Positions 15,896 through 24,368 of a DNA stretch of 64,000 bases are shown here, one piece after another; the first letter of the stretch is position 1; each line of letters starts with the position of its first letter. The translations under genes and the position numbers were made by a program. The stretch is taken from positions 7,494 through 71,493 of the forward strand of contig JAWAYL010000002.1 in assembly GCA_038818725.1 (NCBI GenBank), given 5' to 3'. The notes below the pieces were generated by a model. It was not told the origin of the DNA. It did no database searches and saw nothing but the letters and a program-made list of their open reading frames with translations. The stretch is from JACIWB01 sp038818725 (lineage in GTDB: Archaea; Thermoplasmatota; E2; UBA202; JdFR-43).

Positions 15896-17425
15896 ATGAA
15901 AAATGCTATTGGAAGAGAATTGCCAGAAGAAATAAATGGAAGAAAATTAATTCCATATAATGGGGCTTTTTCATTTAAGCCAGATAAAAGGCAATATGCA
16001 AAGCCATTAAAATGTGTTTTTCCTGATGAAAAAAAATTGTTGCCTTCAATAAAAGAAGCAATAAAAAAAGTAGGGTTGGAAGATGGAATGACAATTTCTT
16101 TTCATCATCATTTAAGGAATGGTGATGCTATTGTAAATTTAGTTGTTGATGAAATTGCAAAAATGGGTATAAAAGATATAAAGCTTGCTCCAACTGCTCT
16201 TTTTCCAGTTCATGAGAAATTAATTGAGCATATAAAAAATGGAGTTATTACTTCGATAGAAGGGAGCTTAAATGGTCCTCTTGGAGAATATGTTTCAAGA
16301 AATGGCTTGGATGAGCCAGTTATTTTGCGTAGCCATGGAGGAAGAGCAAGAGCAATAAAAAGTGGTGAGCTGCATATAGATGTAGCTTTTCTCGCAGCTT
16401 CAACTGCTGATGAATATGGAAACTGCAATGGAATGCTTGGCAAATCTGCATTTGGAGCAATGGGCTTTGCATATGCGGATGCAATGTTTGCAGACAATGT
16501 TGTTGTAATTACAGATAATTTACAGCCATATCCTGTCACACCAATTTCAATACCTCAGATATATGTTGATTATGTTGTTCAAATCGATAGTATCGGCGAC
16601 CCTTCTGGCATACAAACAGGAACAATGCAAATAACAAGAAGCCCAGCCCGTCTCACCATCGCAAAAAATGTAGTAAAATTTCTGGCAAAGGCTGGCATAT
16701 TAAAAAATGGCTTCTCATTTCAGGCTGGAGCGGGCGGCATAAGCTTGGCTGTCACAAAATTTTTACATGAATATATGAAGGAGAAGGGAATAGTTGGAGA
16801 CTTTGTTATGGGAGGAATAACTGGGTTTGTTGTTGATATGCTCATGGATGGAACAATAAGAAAAATTCTTGATGCTCAGAGTTTTGATTTAAAAGCAGTT
16901 GAGTCAATATCTAAAAATCCTGCTCATGTTGAAGTTAGCCATATAATGTTTGGCGACCCACATACATGCGGATGTGTTGTTAATAGGCAAAATGCTTGCT
17001 TTTTAGGTGCAACTGAGATTGATTTAAATTTTAATGTAAATGTAAATACTCATTCAGATGGATTGCTTTTGCATGGAATAGGAGGACATCAAGATGCTGC
17101 TGCTGGAAGTGATGTTACTATAATAACAGTTCCTTTACTCAGAGGAAGATTGCCAGTAATAAGGAAGGAAGTTACAACTGTTTCTACTCCTTGCCATACA
17201 GTTGATGTTGTTGTTACAGATCGAGGAATAGCAATAAATCCTGAAAGAGAAGATTTAATTGAAGCAATTAAAGGAAAAGTTGAAATTGTTGATATAGAAG
17301 AGCTTTATAAAAAGGCAAAAAGTTTGGTTGGTGAGCCAAAGGAGCCAAAATTTAGTGATGAGATTGTAGCAATAGTTGAGTATAGAGATGGAACAACACT
17401 TGATGTTATAAGGAAGGTGAAATAA
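15896..17425 (+). CDS. citF: Citrate/citramalate lyase alpha subunit-like CoA/ACP transferase (CitF family)
   Basis: This 509-residue protein matches CitF along its length: the conserved N-terminus (MKNAIGRELPEE), FHHHLRNGDAIVN, SHGGRARAI, FQAGAGGISLAV, VMGGITG, and HSDGLLLHGIGGHQDAAAG. In bacteria CitF transfers the acetyl-ACP thioester to citrate as part of an alpha-beta-gamma complex. Here no beta (CitE), gamma (CitD), or prosthetic-group genes (CitC, CitX, CitG) are nearby, so the protein may work alone as a CoA-transferase. The next gene starts within its stop (TAATG) and encodes an aconitase/LeuC-type dehydratase, so the substrate is probably a related tricarboxylic or methyl-dicarboxylic acid. 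Confidence 0.85.
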   Translation: MKNAIGRELPEEINGRKLIPYNGAFSFKPDKRQYAKPLKCVFPDEKKLLPSIKEAIKKVGLEDGMTISFHHHLRNGDAIVNLVVDEIAKMGIKDIKLAPTALFPVHEKLIEHIKNGVITSIEGSLNGPLGEYVSRNGLDEPVILRSHGGRARAIKSGELHIDVAFLAASTADEYGNCNGMLGKSAFGAMGFAYADAMFADNVVVITDNLQPYPVTPISIPQIYVDYVVQIDSIGDPSGIQTGTMQITRSPARLTIAKNVVKFLAKAGILKNGFSFQAGAGGISLAVTKFLHEYMKEKGIVGDFVMGGITGFVVDMLMDGTIRKILDAQSFDLKAVESISKNPAHVEVSHIMFGDPHTCGCVVNRQNACFLGATEIDLNFNVNVNTHSDGLLLHGIGGHQDAAAGSDVTIITVPLLRGRLPVIRKEVTTVSTPCHTVDVVVTDRGIAINPEREDLIEAIKGKVEIVDIEELYKKAKSLVGEPKEPKFSDEIVAIVEYRDGTTLDVIRKVK

Positions 17426-18603
17426 TGACACTATCTGAAAGAATATTATCTGAAAAATGCGGAGAAAAAGTTGAGGCTGGAGAAATAATTGAGGCAAGAG
17501 TTGATAAGGCAATGAGTCATGATAATGCAGCACTTGTAATAAAAAGTTTTAAAGAAATTGCAACGCAACTATGGGATGTAGATAAAATAGTGATTATACT
17601 TGATCATCGTGTGCCAGCAAATACAATAAAAACTGCTGAGAATCACAAGCAAATAAGAGAATTCGTTAAAAAGCATGGAATAAAAAATTTCTATGATATA
17701 AATTATGGAATATGCCATCAGGTAATGATTGAAGAAGGACATGTAAAGAAAGGAATGCTTATAGTCGGGACAGATAGTCATACAACAAGTTATGGGGCTT
17801 TGGGAGCTTTTTCAACTGGAATAGGAGCAACAGAGATGGCTGCGGTATGGGCAACAGGAAAAATATGGCTTAAAGTTCCTCAGACAATAAAATTTGATAT
17901 AGTTGGAAAGCTACAAAAAGGAGTTTATTCAAAAGATATAATTTTGTATATAATAGGTAAAGTTGGTTGCGAGGGAGCAAATTATAAGGCATGCGAATTT
18001 TATGGAATAGTTGAAGATATGCCTCTTGCAGATAAAATAACAATTGCTAACATGGCGATGGAAATGGGAGCAAAAGCCGCTCTTTTTGGAGGAGATAAAA
18101 ACGATGTATTTGAAAAAGAAATAGAGATAGATGTTAGCAATTTAACTCCACAGGTTGCATGTCCTCATAGTGTTGATAATGTAAAAAGTGTTGAAGAATT
18201 GGAAGGAAAAGAAATAAATCAAGCATTGCTGGGCTCATGCACAAATGGAAGAATAGAGGATTTAAGAATAGCTGCAAAAATATTAAAAGGGAGGAAAATA
18301 GCAAAAAATGTGAGATTGCTTGTTTTTCCGGCATCGATGAAAATATATAATCAAGCAATAAAAGAGGGAATAATATCCTTGCTTGTAGAAGCAGGAGCGG
18401 TGATCATGAATCCTGGATGCGGCCCATGCCTGGGGGCGCATGAAGGGGTGCTCGCAAGCGGAGAAGTTGCAATAACAACAACAAATAGAAATTTTCAAGG
18501 AAGAATGGGAGCAAAGGATTCAGAAATATATCTTGCATCTCCAGCAACAGTTGCTGCGAGCTCAATTGAAGGAAAAATAGCGGATCCAAGAAAATTTATT
18601 TGA
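17425..18603 (+). CDS. Aconitase-family dehydratase large subunit (LeuC/homoaconitase-like)
   Basis: This 392-residue protein has the three 4Fe-4S ligands in GSCTNGRIEDL (Cys272) and NPGCGPCLG (Cys332, Cys335), plus the LeuC segments GTDSHTTSYGALG and NRNFQGRMG. It is the short archaeal large-subunit type that needs a LeuD-type small subunit, and none is in the window. Possible reactions are isopropylmalate, homocitrate, citrate or mesaconate/citramalate (de)hydration. Translational coupling to the citF-like gene favours a citrate or citramalate route over leucine synthesis. It is convergent with, and overlaps by 8 nt, the next gene. Confidence 0.88.
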   Translation: MTLSERILSEKCGEKVEAGEIIEARVDKAMSHDNAALVIKSFKEIATQLWDVDKIVIILDHRVPANTIKTAENHKQIREFVKKHGIKNFYDINYGICHQVMIEEGHVKKGMLIVGTDSHTTSYGALGAFSTGIGATEMAAVWATGKIWLKVPQTIKFDIVGKLQKGVYSKDIILYIIGKVGCEGANYKACEFYGIVEDMPLADKITIANMAMEMGAKAALFGGDKNDVFEKEIEIDVSNLTPQVACPHSVDNVKSVEELEGKEINQALLGSCTNGRIEDLRIAAKILKGRKIAKNVRLLVFPASMKIYNQAIKEGIISLLVEAGAVIMNPGCGPCLGAHEGVLASGEVAITTTNRNFQGRMGAKDSEIYLASPATVAASSIEGKIADPRKFI

Positions 18604-20323
18604 TTTTTCTATAAATGAAGGCCAGAAGAATTATTAGAAAAAGAAGGGGTAAAATGATTGCAAAAATTTCAAATCCTTTTAATTTTTTATATTCCACTCC
18701 ATATATTTTCTTATCAACTTTTTCAAATATATTTTTTACAATTTCAATTCCTTTCTTATAATTTCCTTCTTTAATATAGCTTTCTGCCTTTTTATAATCG
18801 TCATAAAATTTGCTACCATTTACAATTCTTTCAATCTCTATTCTTGTTCTGCACATACTTAAAATAATTTCTCCAATATCTGAGTAATTTTTTAGGAACT
18901 CTAAATCTTTCTCAATTTCACATATTGTTGTATAATAATCTTTTTTCCATAAATCTTTTAAAATTTTTATTTCATCATAGGTTGCATTTAAAAATATTTT
19001 TTGGATTAAAATCGCCTGTTTCTGCATTTCAACATCTACTGTTGTTAAAATTTTGCTTGCTTTTTCAATATTCTTTATTGCTATCTCTTCTGCTCTTTCA
19101 TTTTCATAAAAAAGCATTTCTTCAAAATTTCCAAAACTAATATTTCCGTGTCCATACTTTCTTAATAAAGAAAGAGAAATTTCAGCCGCCTTCCCGTTTT
19201 CATAATCATCATATATTTCATAATCACATATATGCACTGGTATAAAAATTGAGGAACATTGATCTGGGGCAAACCATCCAGATGCAAGCAAGTTAGAATT
19301 GCTTAGAGGAATTTTAAAAATCATGCAAGCTTTCATTTCATTTTCACATAGCCCTCTCAGTCCATCTACTTCCCATGAATGAATGCGAGATATATTCATT
19401 AAATCGAGTATGCTTATATTCCCATATTTCTCATTTAAAATTCTGCAGATCTTATTTTCCCATTCATAATATTCATAGCAAATCCTTAAATTTGCTTTTT
19501 TTCCATTTGCTTCTTTGAATTCAACATAAAAATTTCCCACCTTATTTCCTTTTCCTTTTTCAATTTTTACATCGCTCCCAAAAGGAAATTGCTTTACAAC
19601 AACATAATCATCTTTAACTTCCACCAATCTTACTCCATAAAATCCTCCTATTCTCAAAACTTCTTTTTCAAAAGCATATCCATCAAAAACTTTATCAAAA
19701 GAAGAAGCAATTCCAATTCTCCTAAGCAATCTGCTTTTCCATAAATATTCAGGATAATTTGACATTACATCTATACTATTTGCCTTTCTTGAATAAAAAT
19801 GAAATGCATCTGCCTCAATAACATATGCTTCTTTTCCAACAACAAATAAATTTTCTCCTACACCAGGAGCATGCATATCAACAACTTCTTCAAGCAAAGA
19901 AACCGCTTCTTTTTCGCTGCTTGCTTGTTGTGCCGCATAGCGGAGCCAGTCAAAATCATCCCATGCTCTTTTTGTCGGATTTATATAATATGTGGGCACA
20001 TCCGCATCGCCATATGCAATTCCCGCATTTGTCATCATCATTCCTGCCTTTATTATGTTTGGAGGGGTATCGCCATAAGTTGCTACTCCTATAATCTTAT
20101 ATTTTGTTTTAAATGCCATATTATAATTTCTCCAAGGGTGATGGTATGCATATTCATATCCTTCATTTGCAATAAATAAGACTTGCAAACCAGGGCGAGA
20201 AGGGTCACGAACTTTCATAAAAAGGTTATAATTTCCAGAAGTTGCATCATCCATTACAATTATATCCTTACAGGCTGATGAAACAGGAAGGAAGAATATT
20301 ACAAGCAAAGCAATTTTCTTCAC
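18596..20323 (-). CDS. Secreted membrane-anchored Ntn-hydrolase-like protein
   Basis: This 575-residue protein starts with a signal peptide (MKKIALLVIFFLPVSSA) directly followed by Cys18, then KDIIVMDDATSGNYNLFMKVRD. This is the layout of C69/C45-type Ntn-hydrolases, in which an N-terminal Cys is the nucleophile. A C-terminal helix (about 552-572) and a basic tail would anchor it outside the membrane. The middle carries GENLFVVGKEAYVIEAD, as seen in acyltransferase/dipeptidase relatives, and the last 200 residues are helical. The substrate could be a peptide or N-acyl compound. The Cys could instead be a lipid attachment site, since SSAC is lipobox-like. Family placement is moderate. Confidence 0.65.
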   Translation of the reverse strand: MKKIALLVIFFLPVSSACKDIIVMDDATSGNYNLFMKVRDPSRPGLQVLFIANEGYEYAYHHPWRNYNMAFKTKYKIIGVATYGDTPPNIIKAGMMMTNAGIAYGDADVPTYYINPTKRAWDDFDWLRYAAQQASSEKEAVSLLEEVVDMHAPGVGENLFVVGKEAYVIEADAFHFYSRKANSIDVMSNYPEYLWKSRLLRRIGIASSFDKVFDGYAFEKEVLRIGGFYGVRLVEVKDDYVVVKQFPFGSDVKIEKGKGNKVGNFYVEFKEANGKKANLRICYEYYEWENKICRILNEKYGNISILDLMNISRIHSWEVDGLRGLCENEMKACMIFKIPLSNSNLLASGWFAPDQCSSIFIPVHICDYEIYDDYENGKAAEISLSLLRKYGHGNISFGNFEEMLFYENERAEEIAIKNIEKASKILTTVDVEMQKQAILIQKIFLNATYDEIKILKDLWKKDYYTTICEIEKDLEFLKNYSDIGEIILSMCRTRIEIERIVNGSKFYDDYKKAESYIKEGNYKKGIEIVKNIFEKVDKKIYGVEYKKLKGFEIFAIILPLLFLIILLAFIYRKIK

Positions 20324-20459
20324 AAAAATAATAAATAAGCAATAAATTTATTTTTCTATATAACCTTCTCTCATTGCAATAAGATTTGCAATAAAAGGAA
20401 AAAGATTCTTCCTCATGTATCTAATTGCAAAATATTTTTATTATTAAGAAATATTAATC

Positions 20460-20792
20460 ATGGGAAAATTTAGAGAAATGATTGAAAGCTATAAAGAAGC
20501 AAAAAAAGAATTAATAAAAAATGAGTCAGAAACAATGAAAAACTATCAGAAATTCGTTGAATCAGTTCTTAAAGATAATCATTTAGATAAAAAAACAAAA
20601 GAGTTAATTGCTCTTGGGATAGCAATTGTAAAGAGGTGTGACTACTGCATTGGCATACATGTTGAAAAAGCATTGCAAGCTGGAGCGACAAAAGAAGAAA
20701 TAATTGATGCAGCCCTTGTCGCAGTGCTTATGGAGGGAGGACCAGCAATGACATATTTTACTGAAGTAAAAAAAGCATTAGATGAGTTTTAA
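20460..20792 (+). CDS. AhpD/carboxymuconolactone decarboxylase-family protein
   Basis: This 110-residue helical protein has the AhpD active-site pattern Cys60-x-x-Cys63 and His67 (CDYCIGIH), followed by the conserved helix ATKEEIIDAALVAVLMEGGPA. Family members reduce peroxides or act in thiol redox chemistry. The ATG at 20460 directly follows an AT-rich promoter region, and its stop overlaps the RNase Z start (TAATG), so the two are coupled although no functional link is known. Confidence 0.9.
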   Translation: MGKFREMIESYKEAKKELIKNESETMKNYQKFVESVLKDNHLDKKTKELIALGIAIVKRCDYCIGIHVEKALQAGATKEEIIDAALVAVLMEGGPAMTYFTEVKKALDEF

Positions 20793-21706
20793 TGCAGCTC
20801 TACATATATTTTCTCGGAACAGGAGGAAGCTGGCCAACAATTCAGAGAAATGTATCTTCAATAGCAATAAAAAGAGGAGGAGAAATAATTCTTTTTGACT
20901 GCGGAGAGGGAACACAAAGACAGCTTCAAAAATCAGAAATAAGTTATATGCAGATAAAGAGGATTTTTATAACACATTTCCATGGAGACCATATTCTTGG
21001 TTTGCCTGGCTTAATACAAACATTTCAGCTGAATGACAGAAAAGATGATTTATATATTTATGGACCAAAAGGAATAAATGAGCTTGTTGATGAAATTGTT
21101 CATCTTGGCTATTTTAAACCTTCGTATAATATATACTCAAAAGAATTGAGGGAAAATGATTGTATTGAATTGGAGGGATATAAAATAAAATGTATTTTTG
21201 TTGAGCATAATGTTCCAACTCTTGCATATTGTATTGAAGAAGATAAAAGACCAGGAAAATTCAATAAAGAAAAGGCTCTGTTGCTAGGTGTGCCAGAAGG
21301 ACCTCTCTTCAGAAAGCTTCAGGAGGGTAAAAATGTAGAAATAAATGGAAGAATAGTAACTCCTGATATGGTGCTTGGCGCCCCTCGCCCTGGAAGAAAA
21401 ATAGTTATATCTGGAGATACAATGCCATGCATCAAACTTATAGATTTTGCAAAAAAAAGCGATGTACTGATTCATGATGCCACATTTTCATCAGATATGG
21501 AGGAAAAAGCAAAGGAATATTTCCATTCCACCGCATCCCAGGCGGCGCAAATAGCAAAAGAGGCGGAAGTTGAGAAATTAGTTTTAACTCATATAAGTCC
21601 GAGATATAAAAATGCAAAAATTCTTGAGGAGGAGGCGAGGAAAATATTTCCCAATTCATATCTGGCAAATGATTTCATGAAGATAGAAGTTAAATTAAAG
21701 AAGTGA
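20792..21706 (+). CDS. rnz: Ribonuclease Z (tRNA 3' endonuclease)
   Basis: This 304-residue metallo-beta-lactamase protein has LGTGGSWPT, the zinc motif THFHGDH, the family-specific DCGEGTQRQL and ISGDT, and the late HIS motif THISPRY. RNase Z cuts precursor tRNAs just after the discriminator base so CCA can be added. It starts within the stop of the AhpD-like gene. A strong hairpin begins at its stop codon, and a tRNA-Gln gene that would be its own substrate lies 120 nt downstream. Confidence 0.96.
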   Translation: MQLYIYFLGTGGSWPTIQRNVSSIAIKRGGEIILFDCGEGTQRQLQKSEISYMQIKRIFITHFHGDHILGLPGLIQTFQLNDRKDDLYIYGPKGINELVDEIVHLGYFKPSYNIYSKELRENDCIELEGYKIKCIFVEHNVPTLAYCIEEDKRPGKFNKEKALLLGVPEGPLFRKLQEGKNVEINGRIVTPDMVLGAPRPGRKIVISGDTMPCIKLIDFAKKSDVLIHDATFSSDMEEKAKEYFHSTASQAAQIAKEAEVEKLVLTHISPRYKNAKILEEEARKIFPNSYLANDFMKIEVKLKK

Positions 21707-21756
21707 GGAGTGAGGTAGAGGAGGTGAAAAGAAAATAAAAGAAGACCTCACTCCTC
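21705..21756 (+). terminator. 12-bp perfect hairpin at the rnz 3' end
   Basis: GAGGAGTGAGGT (21705-21716) pairs exactly with ACCTCACTCCTC (21745-21756) across a 28-nt purine-rich loop. The left arm includes the last bases of the rnz stop codon. No T-run follows immediately, so it may stabilise the mRNA end or separate rnz from the downstream tRNA, not act as a classical terminator. Confidence 0.55.
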
Positions 21757-21824
21757 GTATGTATAGCTTCCAAATTTATAAATTTTTGGTAAAAATTTTA
21801 AAGAATGATTTTTTTACATTGTTC

Positions 21825-21897
21825 AGCCCCGTGGTGTAGTGGTCAAGCATGTGAGGCTCTGGACCTCACGACCCAGGTTCGAATCCTGGCGGGGCTA
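21825..21897 (+). tRNA. tRNA-Gln (anticodon CTG)
   Basis: This is a 73-nt cloverleaf with acceptor AGCCCCG/CGGGGCT, anticodon stem GTGAGG/CCTCAC, loop CTCTGGA (anticodon CTG) and T-loop TTCGAAT. CCA is not encoded and there is no intron. Its last three bases (CTA) are, on the other strand, the TAG stop codon of the convergent enolase gene. Confidence 0.97.
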
Positions 21898-23151
21898 TTT
21901 GTATTTCCATTTTCTGCCTGCATATATTGGTTTATCAATTTCCTCTTCTATTCTTATTAGTTGATTATATTTTTCTGTTCTTTCCGCCCTGCAAGGAGCG
22001 CCCGCTTTTATCTGCCCACAATTTATTGCAACAGCGAGATCAGATATAAAAGCATCGCATGTATCGCCGGAGCGATGCGACACCATTATTGAATAATTAT
22101 TTTCGTTGCATATTTCTACAACTTTCATTGTTTCAGTTAGCGTTCCGCACTGATTTGGTTTTAGAAGCAATGCATTGCATGCTTTCTTTTTTATTCCTTC
22201 TTTTAATCTTTTTGGATTAGTTACAAAAATATCGTCTCCTAAAATCTGTATTTTATTTCCAATTTTTTTTGTTAATTTTGAAAATCCTTCCCAGTCATTT
22301 TCGCTAAAAGCATCTTCAATTGAAATTATAGGATAATCTTCTACAAGCTCATTATAAAAATCAATCATTTCATCTTGGCTTTTTTCTCCTTCTATATAAT
22401 ACAAATTATCTTTATAAAATGAGGAGGCTGCACAATCTATAGCAAGTTTAACTTCATTTTCATAATTATTTTCTTCTATAGCTTGCATAATCAATTCGAG
22501 AGCTTCTCTTGTTTCTTTAAGAGGAGGAGCAAAACCACCTTCATCACCAACATTTATTGCATTTTTTCCATATTTTTTAAGAATTATTTCTTTCAACGAA
22601 TAATATACTTCACATGCCATTCTTACAGCTTCTGAAAAGCTTTTAGCCATAATTGGAGCAATCATAAATTCTTGTATAGCCAGCTCGTTTCCTGCATGCT
22701 TTCCTCCATTTATTATATTCATAAAGGGGATGGGAAGCAAATTTGCTCCTCTATTCAAATAAAGATAAACAGGCATTTTTTTTGAATTTGCAGCACATTT
22801 ACAGCAGGCAATAGATGTAGCTATTGATGCGTTTCCTCCAATTATTCTTTTATCTGGAGTACCATCTATCTTAATAATTTTTTCATCAATTTCTTCTTGT
22901 TCAGTTACGAGCATTCCAACTATTGCTGGGGCGAGAATTGTATTAACATTATCTATTGCTTTCTTTACACTTTTTCCATGAAATTCTTTTCCTCCATCTC
23001 TTAGCTCAACTGCTTCTTTGCTCCCGCGGCTTGCGCCAGATGGAGCGCTTGCCCTACCAACCGCATTTTTTGTTTTTACTTCTACTTCTATTGTTGGATT
23101 TCCTCTTGAGTCGAGAATTTGCCTTGCTTTTATGCTCTCTATTTTATTCAT
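21895..23151 (-). CDS. eno: Enolase
   Basis: This 418-residue enolase converts 2-phosphoglycerate to phosphoenolpyruvate. Signatures are ARQILDSRGNPTIEVEV, GASRGSKEAVELRDG, NGGKHAGN, NVGDEGGFAPPL, the metal ligands in SIEDAFSENDW and GDDIFVTNP, and the C-terminal SHRSGDT and KAGAPCRAERTEKYNQL. The start was moved 30 codons inside the longest frame to the Met that opens the family's usual MNKIESIKARQ. The stop codon lies inside the tRNA-Gln gene on the opposite strand. It is probably cotranscribed with the small gene upstream (22-nt gap). Confidence 0.97.
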   Translation of the reverse strand: MNKIESIKARQILDSRGNPTIEVEVKTKNAVGRASAPSGASRGSKEAVELRDGGKEFHGKSVKKAIDNVNTILAPAIVGMLVTEQEEIDEKIIKIDGTPDKRIIGGNASIATSIACCKCAANSKKMPVYLYLNRGANLLPIPFMNIINGGKHAGNELAIQEFMIAPIMAKSFSEAVRMACEVYYSLKEIILKKYGKNAINVGDEGGFAPPLKETREALELIMQAIEENNYENEVKLAIDCAASSFYKDNLYYIEGEKSQDEMIDFYNELVEDYPIISIEDAFSENDWEGFSKLTKKIGNKIQILGDDIFVTNPKRLKEGIKKKACNALLLKPNQCGTLTETMKVVEICNENNYSIMVSHRSGDTCDAFISDLAVAINCGQIKAGAPCRAERTEKYNQLIRIEEEIDKPIYAGRKWKYK

Positions 23152-23173
23152 GAAGATAAATAGAGGGATTAAT

Positions 23174-23467
23174 TTAATCTTTTTCCACTTCTTTTTCAAG
23201 CAATTTTTTTCTTTCTTTAGCAGTTCTTCCTGTTGCTTCAAATAAAAAATTGTTCCATTTTTTCAATATTTCTGGATTTGGCTCTATTTTTTCTGGCGGC
23301 TTTATCTCTACTAATATTTCATTTCCTTCTTTTTTTATAAATATTTTTCCTATTCCATTTTCCTCAAATTCAAATCCTTCATTTAAATTTCCTTCAACAT
23401 TAAAATATTTTTTTATCAATTCTTCAAGATTTGCTTTATGCCCCTTTTTTATTGAATATCTTCTCAT
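23174..23467 (-). CDS. Small conserved archaeal protein (DUF5611-like)
   Basis: This 97-residue soluble protein begins MRRYSIKKGHKANLEELI, alternates strands (GIGKIFIKKEGNEILVEIKP) and ends in a helix, FLFEATGRTAKERKKLL. This resembles the DUF5611 group of small euryarchaeal proteins, though I recall the family only loosely. It lies 22 nt upstream of eno and is probably cotranscribed with it. Function unknown. Confidence 0.6.
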   Translation of the reverse strand: MRRYSIKKGHKANLEELIKKYFNVEGNLNEGFEFEENGIGKIFIKKEGNEILVEIKPPEKIEPNPEILKKWNNFLFEATGRTAKERKKLLEKEVEKD

Positions 23468-23509
23468 AATGGTATAGAAAACATTTTATAAAATATTTTC
23501 AATACAAGC

Positions 23510-24163
23510 ATGAAAGTAGTAGTTTCTTTAGGTGGCTCATTGCTTTCTTTGAATAATCCCGAATTCATAGAAGAAATAGGATTGCTTCTAAAAAAAATAT
23601 CAGAAGAAATTTCTCTTTTTATTGTTGTTGGAGGAGGAAAAACTGCAAGAGATTATATTGCTACTGGAAGAAAATTTTGTAAAGATGAAAGATATTTAGA
23701 TGAAATCGGGGTACAGGCAACAAGGTTAAATGCTTACCTAATAAATTCATTTTTCAGAAAAAAAATTCCTTTAACAATAGAAGAAGCTTTGCAAATCGGC
23801 CCTCCAGCCGTTATGGGTGGAACAGCGCCAGGCCATTCTACAGATGCGGTTGCAGCAATGCTTGCAAATGCATCGAGGGCAAATCATCTTGTAATAGCAA
23901 CTGATGTTGATGGAATATATAATAAGGATCCAAAAATTTATAAAGATGCAATTAAATTCGATAGGATAGGCATAGATAAGCTAATTGAATTGGTTGGAGA
24001 TGAATGGAAAATTGCTGGATATAAAGTTGTTGTTGATCCAATTGCCTGTAAAATAATAAAAGAAGGCAAGATAAAAACATTTGTTGTAAATGGGAAAAAT
24101 CTGAAAGAATTAGAAAATGCTATATATGGAAAAAATTTTAATGGAACAATTATAGAGGTATAA
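23510..24163 (+). CDS. pyrH: UMP kinase (archaeal type)
   Basis: This 217-residue amino-acid-kinase-fold protein has VSLGGSLLS, the VVGGGKTARDYI motif, GGTAPGHSTDAVAA and ATDVDGIYNKDPK, typical of archaeal PyrH. It phosphorylates UMP to UDP in pyrimidine synthesis. It starts downstream of a divergent promoter region and is followed after one base by a zinc-ribbon gene. Confidence 0.95.
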   Translation: MKVVVSLGGSLLSLNNPEFIEEIGLLLKKISEEISLFIVVGGGKTARDYIATGRKFCKDERYLDEIGVQATRLNAYLINSFFRKKIPLTIEEALQIGPPAVMGGTAPGHSTDAVAAMLANASRANHLVIATDVDGIYNKDPKIYKDAIKFDRIGIDKLIELVGDEWKIAGYKVVVDPIACKIIKEGKIKTFVVNGKNLKELENAIYGKNFNGTIIEV

Positions 24164-24164
24164 A

Positions 24165-24368
24165 ATGATTCCTCAGCATGGGCATTGCCATATATGTGGA
24201 AAAGCAATAAAATATGGAGAGAATTTTTGTAGTGAAAAATGCAAAAGTGAGTATGAAGGTTATATAAAAAAGAGGAGGAGATTGCAGATAATATTTTATA
24301 TTCTAATTTTCCTTGTTATTATAGCATATATAGTAATATATATAGTAATATTAACCCAGAGAAGCTAA
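24165..24368 (+). CDS. DUF2116-type zinc-ribbon membrane protein
   Basis: This 67-residue protein has an N-terminal zinc ribbon (HCHICGKAI, then FCSEKCKSEY) followed by a basic stretch and one membrane helix (about 42-62). This is the layout of the archaeal DUF2116 family. One base separates it from pyrH, so it is cotranscribed. Its end overlaps the convergent rtcA gene by 4 nt. Function unknown. Confidence 0.8.
   Translation: MIPQHGHCHICGKAIKYGENFCSEKCKSEYEGYIKKRRRLQIIFYILIFLVIIAYIVIYIVILTQRS

Noticed and set aside
23152..23241. 30 extra codons at the start of enolase
   Set aside because: Lys-rich, not part of the family, and overlapping the upstream small gene; the usual start motif begins at 23151.
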